This document shows, one piece after another, positions 39,021-50,598 of a stretch of 64,000 nt of DNA; position 1 is the first letter of the stretch; each line of letters begins with the position of its first letter. The DNA comes from Epichloe hybrida (taxonomy: Eukaryota > Ascomycota > Sordariomycetes > Hypocreales > Clavicipitaceae), in contig JAFEKR010000016.1 in assembly GCA_019022495.1 (NCBI GenBank), positions 868,001-932,000 of the forward strand, written 5' to 3'. The notes under the pieces were generated by a model. That model did not search any database, was not told the origin of the DNA, and was given only the letters and a program-made list of their open reading frames with translations. A program made the position numbers and the translations under genes.

Positions 39021-40968
39021 TGCGACCCTGGGTTTCTGAAAGGGGCATACAGATATTTGCAACCCAGCCAGCTGCCCGAGGACTTAAGTGAACCCAAAAG
39101 CGAGCAAATTAGTTTGATTGCCGTAGTAGAGCACTTGGCTCCTCGGTGGCTTGAAGGCGAAGAAAAGCCAAAAGTCTGCTGGGTGATATGGGTGACTAAG
39201 TCGATCAAGGAACCCTGGCCATGGATAGAGATGAAGCGAGATTTGCGTTGGCAGCTGAGAGGAGTCGTGGTCGGAAGACTGTCGATGAAATGATGGCCCG
39301 GGCGACAATTGTTCGTCGGACGGAGATGGTGATGCCTAGGTAATCCGTAGTGCGCGCGTGATGATGCGTGATGATGCGTGATGAATGGAGGAACGTGGAG
39401 AGAACAAGCTAGGGAGGGACAGAAGAAGAATGTCGTGGATGTCGTGGCTAGTGACTCGGATGAGGTCAGTCGTATCGGCCGTGGTGTGTCAGTCGATCGG
39501 TCGACGCTCGCAGCTGTCCGGTCCAGCCTGACGGTGGCATACAAAGCACGCCTTACGGATCCGTATGTAAAGCGCAACTGGACGGCTTAATGGATTTGAT
39601 ATCTATGCTGCGCTCTCGCTTTTTTGCCTCTCAAAATGCCAGCTCAGGGGCAGGCAATTGAAGGCTAGTCCTGAACGAATCATCGGCCTCCAAAGAAAGC
39701 GAGCCAAGGGACAAACTTGGCAAGGGGTCGTCAGGTCTCCACAAAAAGGGGGGAGGGTTGGCGTTTGCACGACATTGCTGTTGGCTTGCACGTCGGTGTG
39801 AGTGGCTGGCGCCAGTGTCTGAGTGTCGTGAGCGTCTGGCAATCTGGGTCCGGTCCTTTCTTGGTGCGGGCAAAATGGGTTTAGCAGAATCGATCGAGAA
39901 CCCAGATTATGCATGATTGCTTTGACTTTGAGCGAGAATTGAGCGGGGAACGGAATGCCCTTGCATCCTGAAAATTCCATTCCACCCCATGAGTTCCATG
40001 AGTTCCGCTAATAATCAACTAGTTGTTCCGGATAAATCTCTCAACAAGGCGACTTACTCAGGTCTTGAATGGAAACACATGGTGCATCCAAGTGCATCCA
40101 AGTGCACCCAACAAGACTAGGACTGAAATCGTTTCATGACCAACTTTCTAACACAAGCACCATCTGCAGTTCTTCACATCATTCTTGCCGTTCTTCCCCT
40201 CATTGCACTGAAAATAAAGTCACGAAAAGAGGTCACCTCCTATTCGTGCACTGACTAGCCCATACCAGCCAGACCTCTTGAACCTCTTTCACTTTCTGAC
40301 TGTCTCGTCCAAGGCGGCGACTGCTACTCAAGTAGTGGGCGTGGCTTGGTTTTTGGGTGTTTCACAGTCAAGTCAGCACGAATTGCATGACACGAATAAA
40401 GAGCCAGACGATTGCTGTTTGTGGTTTTGTCAGGACTCTGATAGAATACTCACTCCGCTCCGCATAAAACGTTTCTTACCTTGTCTTGAACCACCGACGT
40501 TTCCCAAGGAAAATCGCATGTTTGGTGTGGCTTCTGAGCAACATTTGTCGACCATGTCGACGCAATGAAAAGACTTCGTTAATCAATCGCGCATATGAAC
40601 AACTGCCATTGTCTACTAATCACCGTCCAGACACTAAATTGCCCATTGAATAGTAAATACATCGTCTCATTGTAACGCTGGAAGGAGGAAATTTTGTGAT
40701 GCGTGACAAGTGTCAAAATACCCCCTTTTTTTTTCTTCGTCAAATACTTTGCTTTGATGCCAAATCCATACCCTAAATTCCTTCCTGAAATAAATAGCAC
40801 AAGTCACATGGTTTCATGACACTAAGAAGCAAAAACAATGCCCGTACCCGATGCTTTGCGACCTCTTTGTCGCGGCTAATGCAAGTTTTCTTTCAACGTG
40901 GGTTATTGCTCAGATTGTAGACATTTCCAAAAGGAAGGGGAAGAAAGGGATAAGCGCCACATGGATAT
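39021..40968. other. Intergenic region between the gdh2 3' end and the bud14 homologue promoter
   Basis: No recognisable gene. Contains a CGTGATGAT tandem (about 39356-39383), a GTGCATCCAA repeat near 40080 and C/G runs near 38935. The part near 39021 should be the bud14 promoter; the part near 40968 is the gdh2 3' flank. Confidence 0.5.
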
Positions 40969-43900
40969 TTATTGTGCACTGCCAACGCTGACGGACGTGC
41001 GTCTGACTTGTTCAGTGCCGTTGGGTCGGCCAGTCATTTTAGCCATACGCTTGGACATGCTATCATTGCTCCATCGTTAGTACAAGGTCATGTTCGAATT
41101 TATGATGAGCAGCTAATTACTTACAAGTCAAAGAAGGCGAACTGGCTGGGCTCACTGCCGAATTCGTACACAAATCGACTGGCCAAGTAGCTACCGAAGA
41201 TGGCTCTGAGGTAAGTGTCGGGCACGCGAGAAATGATGGTATCTAGGCCAATCTTCTGGAGAAGAAGGTTAGGCAGAGCATCCTTGAGGACAGCGTGTCG
41301 GATCGTTTCGTTGGTCCACAGCTCGGAGTGCTGAAGCTCCTCGTCTAGAGTTATGATAGCGTTGGACAATTTGTCAGAGAGGATAGAACGAGGCACGCCA
41401 GTCTCTTCGTGCTCCCGCCAGATGGCCTCGAATTCCAGACGAGCGTTTTCGCAAATCTTGGCCTGGACCTCGCGGACATATTCATTGTAGAATTGTGGTG
41501 CCTGACCGGTCTTGGCGTCGATGCACATGTTCTCAACAAAGCCAGCGTCGTCGAATGAGAGCGATGCGAGGACTTCAAGCGAGGACGAGGTGACACCACC
41601 CTTGTTCGCCGATGCGTCCTTGTAAAGAATACAGCCTGCGGCCTCGAGTCTCAGTTTGGCATCCTGGGTGATGAACAAGTTGGCACCTTCCACAATGTAG
41701 GGAATGGTGGTCTTGCCATCCTGAATCAGTCGGTTAACAGAGATGAGGTCAATGGACTCAGGTCGGCCACCGCAGGGCACGAAAATATCCGTCATTCCGG
41801 TATCTCGCAGGTGATAAGTATTGCGGAATGAAGTGCCATTGTTGATGTTTTCGCCATTTGGCAAGGTCACGTTGTTGTCCTCACACAGGACACGATATCC
41901 ATCCTTTGATACTTTGGTCATATCATACTCGCTGATCATGGCACGCTTCTTGGCCAGGCGCACGAGTTCATCCTTATCAAGGCCATTTGGATCAGCAAGC
42001 ACACCAGAGCCATCGACAATTGCAGTCCATTTCTCGTTGCCCAGCAGAATTTCGTTGCTACCGAGATCACCGTCGGGGCCGCCAGTCTGCATCTTGCGAA
42101 CTGACGCAGGGTCAAGCTCCAGCTTCCTGTAGATTCCCTTGACGTATTCACGGACAGAGAGGGTCGTCATGCCATACTTGTCGTGAGGGATCCCACCAAG
42201 CTTCTGTGACTTGCCAGTGAAGAAAGACTTCCACCAGGGAGCACCACGGGCCCTGGCGTGTTCCGTGGCCCAATCAACAAGGTCCGCAGTGTTCTCATCG
42301 GGACCCATGAAAATGATTTCCTCCTTTTCATACAGGTCGACAAGCTTATTCTTGATTCCTGGGGTTTGTGCGGGCAGCAAAAGGTCGAGGATGCTGTCAA
42401 TGTACTTCTCGAAGGCCTCCTGAGCCCGGTCTTGCATCTTGGGGTCCAAGAGAATGACACCCTTGGAGCCGCCTTCAGGGATATCCTTGTTCTTCCGCTG
42501 CTGGGTGCTAGCCAAGCCGTAGTTTTCGTCAAACAGGTTTCGGGCATTGATGCCGTAGGCTTCCTTGCTTCTCGATTTGACGATGCGGATACCGCCGCGG
42601 GAGATGTCGCGGAAGCGAAGGTGGAAGCCTCTCGACTCGGCACCAATGACAAGAAACATGCCGTAGAGGCGACGAGGGTACTCAACCTCGGGCAGGAATG
42701 CAGGGTCCAAACGGAAGCTGAGAGCTACCTTGGTAGGTGTGAAGTAGTTCGTCTTAAGGATGGCATTATTGAACACACGGAACGCTGTCATGACCATTTC
42801 GTCGTGCTCATTAGCAACAGTCTTGGCGATCTTGTCCTTTAGATCCGCATCAGAGAGAACATCAACGGCAGGAGTGACGGCCACTTGCTCAGTCTTGGCG
42901 CCAATATGAACATTGGCGAAGGAAGCGTATAACAATCGTACTAATTCGGGGTACGTCTGGATGATTTCGAGGATGTAATCCGGTGTGAACGTTTCCGTAC
43001 GAAGACGGCGCTTGAGCTTGGACAACAGTGCTGCCTGGGCAGGGTCTTCAATATTGAGGACTTCGGATAAGGAAGCATACTCGGGGCCCAAACGGTTCAA
43101 GAAGTGCTGAACGAACACCCAAGAGGAATGGGCGTACACAGCCTCCTGAAGGCTCAAAGAGCCAACGGCGAACAAGTTGTGAAATTTGTTCTGGGGAAGA
43201 CAGTAAAGAAGCGAGATCTCCTTGGTGATTTGGTGAATGGACTCGTCGAGAGGAGGAAAGAAGCCATCGGTATGGGTGGCAGGCTTCAAGTAGATACTCA
43301 TCACGGTAATACCGTTGGAGAACTGCTCGACATACTTCCTGGAGCTGGTGACGCCGTAGTAATGGTACAAGTCGCTGAGAGCGGAGAACATGCCCCTCGC
43401 AGTACGAGAGCGGAACGCAACGACGAGACGCTTTTCTGCGACACCCTCAATGTCAAAGACTTCGATGACGGGGCCAGTGCGGTTCACAGCCACCTCGATG
43501 ATCTCTTGATAGATTTGCTTGGTGTTTTCGGTGGCCTTTTGCCAAAAGCCGGCATCCGAGATGGCCTCGATGTTGGTTTCCTTGGGATCAGTCATCCCAG
43601 GATTCCGGGAGAACTTGCACTGGTAGACGAAGTAGCATCGAAGGGTGGCCTTCGAGGACGGGCTGGCGCCAATCACAGCTGGGGAGCGAAAGGTTTCAAC
43701 TCGGTACTTGGTCTTCCCCTGGTGGTCCAAATACTTGGCTTCCAGGCGAGACTCATATCTGGGTCCGCTGACGTTGCTCTCACCGGGCTCACTGGTATCA
43801 ATGTAAATAGCATGGTCGTTTGCCTCCATATCCAGTCGAATTTCTTCCTTCTTATCCTCTCTGGAGTAGGCGGCAACTTTGGCGGCGTAAAGAGAGCTGA

Positions 43901-44237
43901 TGTGGCTTGCAATGGGCTGGGGTTTCTCAATTTCGAAGTAGACATCGTCGATCCCCAATTGTTCGTAGAACCACTTGACTTGTTCGTCAATCAACGACTT
44001 GGGCATGTACCCAGCCTGTTCCAAAATCTGCTTGACAACCTTCATCTGCTCCTCCTTCCCTTTGAACTCGGGGGCCACGTAATCAGCGGTGGCAGGACGC
44101 AAGGTTCGTTTTCCGTTGCCATTGGTTTGTGATGAGTATGGAAGGCTGAAGTGCGTGGGCAGGGGGGAAGGTCCACGGCTAGATTCCTGGGATTGAACCT
44201 CGGCCAGGACATTGGCCACAGGCGTTGATGAAGCCAT
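40969..44237 (-). CDS. gdh2: NAD-specific glutamate dehydrogenase (GDH115 type), 1067 aa
   Basis: Catabolic enzyme: L-glutamate + NAD + H2O gives 2-oxoglutarate, ammonium and NADH; it lets fungi use glutamate as a nitrogen or carbon source. Exon 1 is 44237-41125, exon 2 is 41059-40969. The reading frame stops at 41121, but a perfect GTAAGT donor sits just before it and a TACTAAC branch site and TAG acceptor follow, so the protein continues FMSKRMAKMTGRPNG to GSAQ, matching the FMSKR end I recall from Neurospora. The long N-terminal regulatory half is followed by the catalytic part: RDISRGGIRIVKSRSKEAYG (~residue 545), QQRKNKDIPEGGSKGVILLD (~575-595, containing the likely catalytic Lys) and GPDENTADLVDWATEHA (~645). 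Length matches the ~115-kDa eukaryotic class. Confidence 0.95.
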
Positions 44238-44929
44238 CTCGCTGTGAGTTTGTGCGAGATTGTTGGTGCCGTAATTGGGAGCTGGGACCTAGGAAATGGA
44301 AGGTTAGTGGTTTGTGTCGGTATGGCCCACTTTTTGAGGGTGCTCGAAAGTCTATCGTGTATGGAGGAGCTTGGATTTCTAACCACGAAGCGATCGGTCG
44401 ATCGATTGGAGAAGAATACTCTGGAAACTTTTGCTCCGGTTGAGCTTGTCTGCCAAGTTTCAAGGGATGTAATCGTGGCTATCATATAGCCTATTAGCGT
44501 CGGAACGTCATGGTGGCGGGGTCTGATGGCGGGGCAAAAAGGAACAAGCCCTCAGGGACGTCCGCACTTATTACATACACCAGTGAGTCAACGCAACAGC
44601 AATCGACAGCGACGACTGTTAAGTTTCGGTCCAGTGAGAATGAAATCCCGGAGATGTCAACTGTAACTGAGCCAGAGGGTTGGAAAGCAAAAGGCTATCC
44701 ACTTGAGATGACTTGTGATGGTGGACGGGTGGTGGTAGAGTGTGTAAGACAAGAGGATATAATCCGTATATGGTTGTTATCGATGCCAATTGACGAAGGA
44801 GAAAGAGGTGGTTCTCGTCAAAGAGCCAAGGCAAAGAAGACAAGAATAAGAAGCGCTGGCGACGCTACCTTTTAAGGATCATTTGCATCTCGAGGTAGGA
44901 AGTCAGGTATTCCTAGATAATAACTAGTT
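44238..44929. other. gdh2 upstream region up to the RIP boundary
   Basis: About 690 bp of normal-composition DNA that should contain the gdh2 promoter and leader. A 121-codon ATG frame at 44510-44875 (+) resembles nothing known. Between roughly 44895 and 44930 the composition changes abruptly to the RIP-mutated state. Confidence 0.55.
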
Positions 44930-46860
44930 TAGATTAGAAAAGATATTAGATATTATATTAGATATAGCTAGCTAGAAAGCACTAGGTAATAATAAGCTCC
45001 TAGTAGGCCTTATTAAGGCCTATAATAAGCTAGTAAAGAAAGCTATAGTCTAGCTCCTAAATACTATCCTTAAAGTAAGGTATTTCCTAGCCTAATTCTA
45101 GACTACTAAAGTAGTAGTAATTAGGAAACTAAGTAAGATAATAAAAGAGATAAGGAGGGCTAATACTTAAAGGCCTATCTCCTTACTAAATATTATAGGA
45201 AAAATCATAGAAGTGATAATTATAAAGTAACTTATAGCCTTTACTAAGGCAAAAGGACTTCTCCTAGAGCTATAAATAGGGAATAGGATAAATAGGTTAA
45301 TAAAGACTATAATTAGGGTCTTAGTAAAGTGCGTAAGAGAGGCCTAGAGTAAGGGTAAAATTACCTTACTTACCTAGATAAATATCTTATTTACTTTTAA
45401 TAAAGTCAGTTACCTATACCTAATTTACTTACTAATCCTAATAGGAATCCCTTACTAGCTAATAGCTATAATATAAAGCTTCCTAGTAAATAGAATAAGC
45501 TAGCTTAGCTTTAATAAAGAACTCTCTAAACCCTTTAAGATTAAGGCTAGTACCTTATAAGGATCTCCCCTTTTACTAATTCTTTTCTTTTTTTACTTTA
45601 TAAAACTTTATATATACCTCTAGGCTATTCTAGGTATAGTGGTAATTAGATTTACTAATAATATAAATATTATAGTATTTAGTAAAAATATAGCGTAAAC
45701 CTAGAGAAAACTTAAGGCTACTTAGAAGATTTATAAGGAATAAGTAAAGGAGGTAAGAGTAAAGTTTAACCTAGTAAAAACTAAACTTATATACTTTAGT
45801 AAGGCCTATAGGCCCCTATAGGCTAGGGTTTAGCTTAGTATAGAGAAGATAGCGCTAATAAAGGTATACTAATTCCTTAAGGTATAGGTAAATAAGAAAC
45901 TTAACTAAAGTGCTTATAAAAATATCCTTAAGGGAAAACTAGCCTAGTAGTAGCTTACACTTTTTATATTAGTAGTGTTATATAGGGTATTAGCTTTAAA
46001 GATACCTAGCTTATATATATATAGGTAGTCTAGCCTATTCTTACCTATAGGGCAAGCGCTTACTATACCCTAACTAAGAAAGGAGGAAAACTATAAGGAA
46101 TAGTTAGAAGTTTTATAGTAAACTAATTAACCTATCTCTAGACTATAGCTAGAGTATTTAAGGCTATACTAATTACTTAGCTAGAAGTTAAAACCTATAT
46201 CCCCCCCTTAGACCTTTACTTAAATAAGATAAAGTAAAAGTTTAAGAAAAGGATTATACTTAGTAAAATAATAAATAAGATATAGGCTATAGCTAACTTA
46301 GTGTAAATAGTACTATAATATAAAAGAAGACTCTTACTTACTAATAATAAACTAGATATATAACTATATAAGAAGTAAAAGAAAAGATAAGAAAACTAGT
46401 ATTTTAATAGGTAATAGAGATAATATAAGCGTAGGAGAGAGCTAATAGAGAATTACTTACTTACTTATAACCTAAAGGAAATCTAGAAATTCCACACTAG
46501 GCTTAATAAGTATATTTCCTCTATAATAGTATAATTATATATAGGAAAGATTAGCCTTAATAAGTTCCTTTTCTAAAGGCATATTCCTAGGGTAGCTTTA
46601 CTCTTATATAGCTATAGTTATATAGTTAAATACTAGTACTATATAATTATTAACTACACTAACTATAACTATAAATACCCTTAAATAAGATAGCCTAGAG
46701 ACATATAGGAGGCAAGGCTAGCCCTAGATAATCCCCTAAAGGTAAGATATATTATAAAGTAGTTTCTTAGTATAAGAAGACTTTAATACTATATATTAGT
46801 ATAAGACCTAGCCTTTAGTTAACGTAAACTAGGGGAGAATCTAGGCTACCCTAGAGGTAA
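44930..46860 (+). mobile_element. RIP-degraded LINE (Tad1/I-like), RT and RNase H part
   Basis: Read on the plus strand through the stops, the sequence gives a non-LTR reverse transcriptase: RPISLLNIIGKIIE near 45172, a remnant of the PQGSPLSPILF block near 45560, and a degraded FADD box reading FTNN near 45650 (both catalytic Asp codons changed to Asn, as RIP does). Near 46560 a block resembling RHIPRVAS, followed by a Cys/His-type end, marks the C-terminus of such ORF2 proteins. Stops occur throughout, and CpA and TpG are almost absent. The 5' part (ORF1, endonuclease) is not seen, so the copy appears 5'-truncated. Exact ends are uncertain by tens to hundreds of bases. Confidence 0.75.
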
Positions 46861-48472
46861 CTAAACTAACTAACAAACGGACACTATAGATAACTAAAGA
46901 GAGGCACTAGGTAAAATAGTATAGCCATAAAGGTAGGCTAAATATAAGGTAAAATCACACTATAATAGGAAGACTATAGGTCTAAAATAGTTATTAGATT
47001 AATTTTAAGTTAAAAAGCTATAGGTATTATTTTACACTAGCTTACTACTACCCCTTTACTAACCTAGAATTAGCCCTATTTCTCCTTAGAAATAGGGATT
47101 ATATTCTCTATTACCTTACTCTTACCCTTAGCTAATAGGCTAGTGGCTAGGAGCTAGTTTATCTCTACTACTTAGGTATTAAGCTACTAAAGCTAAAAGA
47201 TAACCTTATTATATTATTTCTCTATAGACCTAGACCTAGCTAGGTCTAGGCTTACTATAGTAATGCCTTATTTCTTCTTAGTATAGTTTTTAGTATAGAG
47301 TTTCTTAACCTAGGCTATATAATTCTCTAGGGCCTAGATAATTAAAGTTAGCTATAAAATAAAGCTACTACTAAGCTAGAGTAAAATTACTTATATTACT
47401 CCTAGAAACTATACTAGCCTAGGTCTTAACTAACTACTAATATTCCCCTTACTAGCTAGTAATGTTTAGCTATAAGCAAATTAGCACTAAAGTAAGCTTA
47501 GAATAAGCGTAAGAGTTAATATTACCTTAATATATATATAATTACAGACCTAATAATTAAAATAGGCATTAGATATTACCCCTTTATATATAAATTAGCC
47601 TTACCCCTAGACTAGAAATAAACTAACTTACTAATAATATTATAGCACTAATAGCCCTTATATTTAATAGATTATGTCTTATAGGACACACACTAGATCT
47701 CTTATAGCTTACCTAGCTACCCTAGGTTAGACCTAGAAATAAGGCAAAATAAAGGTAAAGGGGACTTACTTCTAGGCCTTTTACCTTTACCTAATCTAAT
47801 TACTTTTAGGTTAGGGACTTCCTTAGATACTTATCTAAGGTTATAAGTTCCTAGGTAAATTAAAGCTAGAATAGCACTAAAAATAAGGTACTTATAAAGC
47901 TTAGTAATATTATAGTGTGTTTTTCTATATAAAATATTAGTATTTAAACTAGCACTAGACTAGAGAAGCCTTAAATAGCTCCTAAAAGGGATAGAAAGGA
48001 AAAGAACCTATAGGAAATTTATTATAAGAAAAGGAAAAAGGTTAAAACCTTAAGGGAAAAGAAGCTCTCTTTTATACTTAAGAGAGAGAGAGAGGGGGAC
48101 TAACTATAATATTAGCTAGAAAATAAAGCATAAAATAAGTAAACATATAGATAGCGCGTAACTAATCTAGGAGTAAAACTACCTAGCCACTAGGCCTAAA
48201 TTACTTACCCCTTACTATAATTAAATAAAACTATATACTTAGACTTTATAAGATATTTAAACTAGTATTAGGTTAAATTTAGCTAAAAAGTAAGGCACTA
48301 GAAAAGTTAGAAGTAAAGCAAATAAAAAGTAAATTATTATTATAAATCTAAATTCACTATGCCCTAAGGCAAAGTAAGAGATATAAAGCTAGGTTAGAGT
48401 AAGACTAGACTAGCACTAAAGGGAGCTAGTTAGGATTACTACTATACTTTTTCCTTTCTTTTTTATTTTCTT
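46861..48472. other. Unclassified RIP-degraded stretch
   Basis: AT-rich, almost free of CpA and TpG, so it has been through RIP and was therefore once part of a repeat. I could read no known transposon protein on either strand. It lies between the LINE 3' end and the first 198-bp element and ends with a CT-rich tract. Confidence 0.6.
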
Positions 48473-48670
48473 TAGGATAAGGCTAGCGTAAGCTAGCACT
48501 AAATACCTATAATTAATTACACCTAATGTGGCGTAGACCTAGAAGAGGGTTAGCGCTAGCCTGTTTATAGATATAAGGGGGTTTTTTTTCCTAATAAAGG
48601 GTTTTCCCTCTTAACTAAGCGGATGGAGTACTAGGAACAGCTACATAGTTAGCTAGCTAGCATAAAGAAT
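48473..48670. mobile_element. 198-bp repeat element, copy 1 (RIP-mutated)
   Basis: Aligns end to end, without gaps, with the clean copy at 49341-49538. Differences are mainly C-to-T and G-to-A transitions (for example GCTAGCGTAAGCTAGC here against GCCAGCGCAAGCCAGC). The right flank is Gypsy reverse transcriptase; the left flank is unrelated CT-rich sequence. No flanking duplication is visible for this copy. Confidence 0.85.
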
Positions 48671-50096
48671 ATATATTTAAACTAGTTAATATACTAGTGA
48701 CTTTTTAGGAGTATATTAATAATACTTTTAAAGGACTTATTAATAAGACCTATATTATTTATCTAGATAATATACTAATATATATTAGTAAGGTTAAAGA
48801 TTATATAAAGCATATTAAATAAGTTTTATATAGGTTTAAAGAGGCAAGACTTTTTATTAACCTTAAGAAGTATTAATTTTTAGTTAAGGAAGTTAAATTT
48901 TAAGGCTTTAAGATATTAGAGAAAGGTATTATAATAGACCTAGTAAGAGTTAAAGTAATTATAACCTAGCTAATACCACGTAGTGTTTTTAATATTTAGT
49001 TATTTCTTGGTTTTACTAGATTCTATTACTATTTTATTAAATAGTATAGTAAAGTTATTATTTTATTAATAAATTACCTTAGAGGGAATTAACTAGTGAT
49101 ATTTAAACTAAAACCTTATAAGCTAGTAGCGTTTAAAGAGCTTTAATAAAGATTTTAGGAAGCGCTAATTTTAGTGTATTTTAACTCACTTATATATCTT
49201 AGAGTGAAGATAAATATATCTAGATATATAATTAGGGCTATACTTATAATATTAGTGCTAGGTTACTAGCACTTAGTTACGTTTATATTAAGGAAAATAA
49301 CTAATACTAAATTATAATATTTAATACCTAATAGTAAATTTGGGATAAGGCCAGCGCAAGCCAGCAACAAACACCTACGATTGGTCACACCCGACGCGGC
49401 GCAGACCCGGAAGAGGGTCGGCGCCGGCCCGTTTACAGACGCAAGAGGGTTTTTCTTCCTAGCAAAGGGTTTTCCCTCTTGACTAAGCGGATGGAGTACT
49501 AGGAACAGCTACATAGTTAGCTAGCTAGCGTAAAGAATATACCTAATAGTAAATTATTAGCTATCTAAGAGGCTTTTTATATATAAAGACACTATCTTGC
49601 TTATTTAGCTTATATAATTAAAGTTATTATAGATTATTTAAACTATAAGTACCTTACTATAAAGCCTAAGCTTACTAGTAAGTAAGTAACTATGCTTAAT
49701 AAGCTTTATTCTTTTAATTTTAAGATTATGTATTATATAGGGAAATTAAATCCTACTAACTTACTTTTAAGAAAAGAGAAAGTAGTAACTATATAACTTC
49801 TTACCTTTTTATCTAAATTTATAGATACTAAGAGATAGGAACACTATAGTAATATTATTAGTACTATAGGCTCTATAAAAATATTACTTAATGTAACTAA
49901 TAGTTAGTTATAATAACACTATAATAATACTACTAATATCTAAGGTTTTAAAAAATTATAACTTAACTATATTCCTAAAGAACCTAATAATCTAGATAAT
50001 CTTAAAAGAGTTATATTAGTAAGGTTATTTAATACTTTTTATACTTCTATTAATAAGTAATAAGCTAGCTATAGTAATACTATTAGTACCTAGTAT
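48671..50096 (+). mobile_element. Gypsy RT/RNase H fragment, RIP-degraded, same family as the full-length copy
   Basis: The plus strand reads FQEYINN-like, TYIIYLDNILIYIS (the YLDD box with its last Asp changed to Asn), then a chain typical of the Ty3/Gypsy palm-to-RNase H region (LFLGFTRFYYYFIK). It is the inverted counterpart of roughly 54230-55460 in the nested Gypsy element, so it is a truncated older copy of one family. Interrupted at 49341-49538 by the clean 198-bp element and ended at 50096 by the Copia LTR. Confidence 0.8.
49341..49538. mobile_element. 198-bp repeat element, copy 2 (not RIP-mutated, 17-bp target duplication)
   Basis: GC-rich island (CCGACGCGGCGCAGACCCGG inside) in AT-rich DNA. 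It starts TGGGATAAGG and ends GCGTAAAGAAT. The 17-mer ATACCTAATAGTAAATT lies directly on both sides (49324-49340 and 49539-49555), a duplication length typical of target-primed (LINE/SINE-type) insertion, not of LTR or most DNA elements. It has no ORF. Internal palindromes AAGAGGG...CCCTCTT and a GGCGCC-centred one suggest a folded RNA. No clear pol III A or B box is seen. The sequence family is not recognised. Confidence 0.85.
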
Positions 50097-50328
50097 TGAA
50101 TTGTAGGGAGCTAGTTGCCAGCTGGCAACAGCTGTACAAGTGTAGCTTCTACGGTCGGGGACTAATAGAGCCATCACGTTGAATATTCAACGCAACGCAA
50201 CGGAAGGTTTTGGCAGTTATCAACTAATTGAATTCAATCTAGATAACTTTTACGATATCTTATATACTAATAGAATTGATTTTAGTGACGTTATACGGGC
50301 AATGCGGCTATTGGATTAAGAGGCCTAG
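50097..50328 (-). repeat. Copia 3' LTR, distal part
   Basis: First 232 bases (plus-strand order) of the Copia LTR, matching 63250-63481. Nearly unmutated at its outer edge. Ends in CCTAG, the left copy of the Gypsy target duplication. Confidence 0.9.
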
Positions 50329-50598
50329 TGTCATGGCTTGCACTAAAAGGTTAAGAACGAAGTGATGGCTAAGACTATCGCAGTCGCTGCTAGATAGATA
50401 CTAGCTAGGGGCGGGTGCGTGAAGGTTTTAATCTCTAACCTAGTACTAATAATGTGCGTAGTCTTTAATAAGTACCCCGCTTTATAAGCACGTGGCTATC
50501 TTATAGCTAGCTAGCCTCTTTATTATCTATATAGCCTAAAGGTTCTTTAAAGACTTACTTTAATAAACATCCTATCTTTAACCTCTATGCTCCTAATA
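50329..50598 (-). repeat. Gypsy 3' LTR
   Basis: 270 bp, begins TGTCATGGCTTGCAC. Its outer (left) end is almost free of RIP changes; its inner end reads TCCTAATA where the other LTR has TCCTAACA. Confidence 0.93.

Noticed and set aside
44510..44875. 121-codon ATG frame between gdh2 and the RIP block
   Set aside because: No similarity I can recognise, and it occupies the gdh2 promoter region.
9742..44900. tRNA, 5S rRNA or spliceosomal RNA genes
   Set aside because: Looked for GGTTCGA-type B boxes and known RNA starts; the few TTCGA words lack A boxes and cloverleaf context.
49341..49538. Interpretation of the 198-bp element as a solo LTR
   Set aside because: It starts with TG but does not end in CA, and the flanking duplication is 17 bp, not the 4-6 bp made by LTR integrases.
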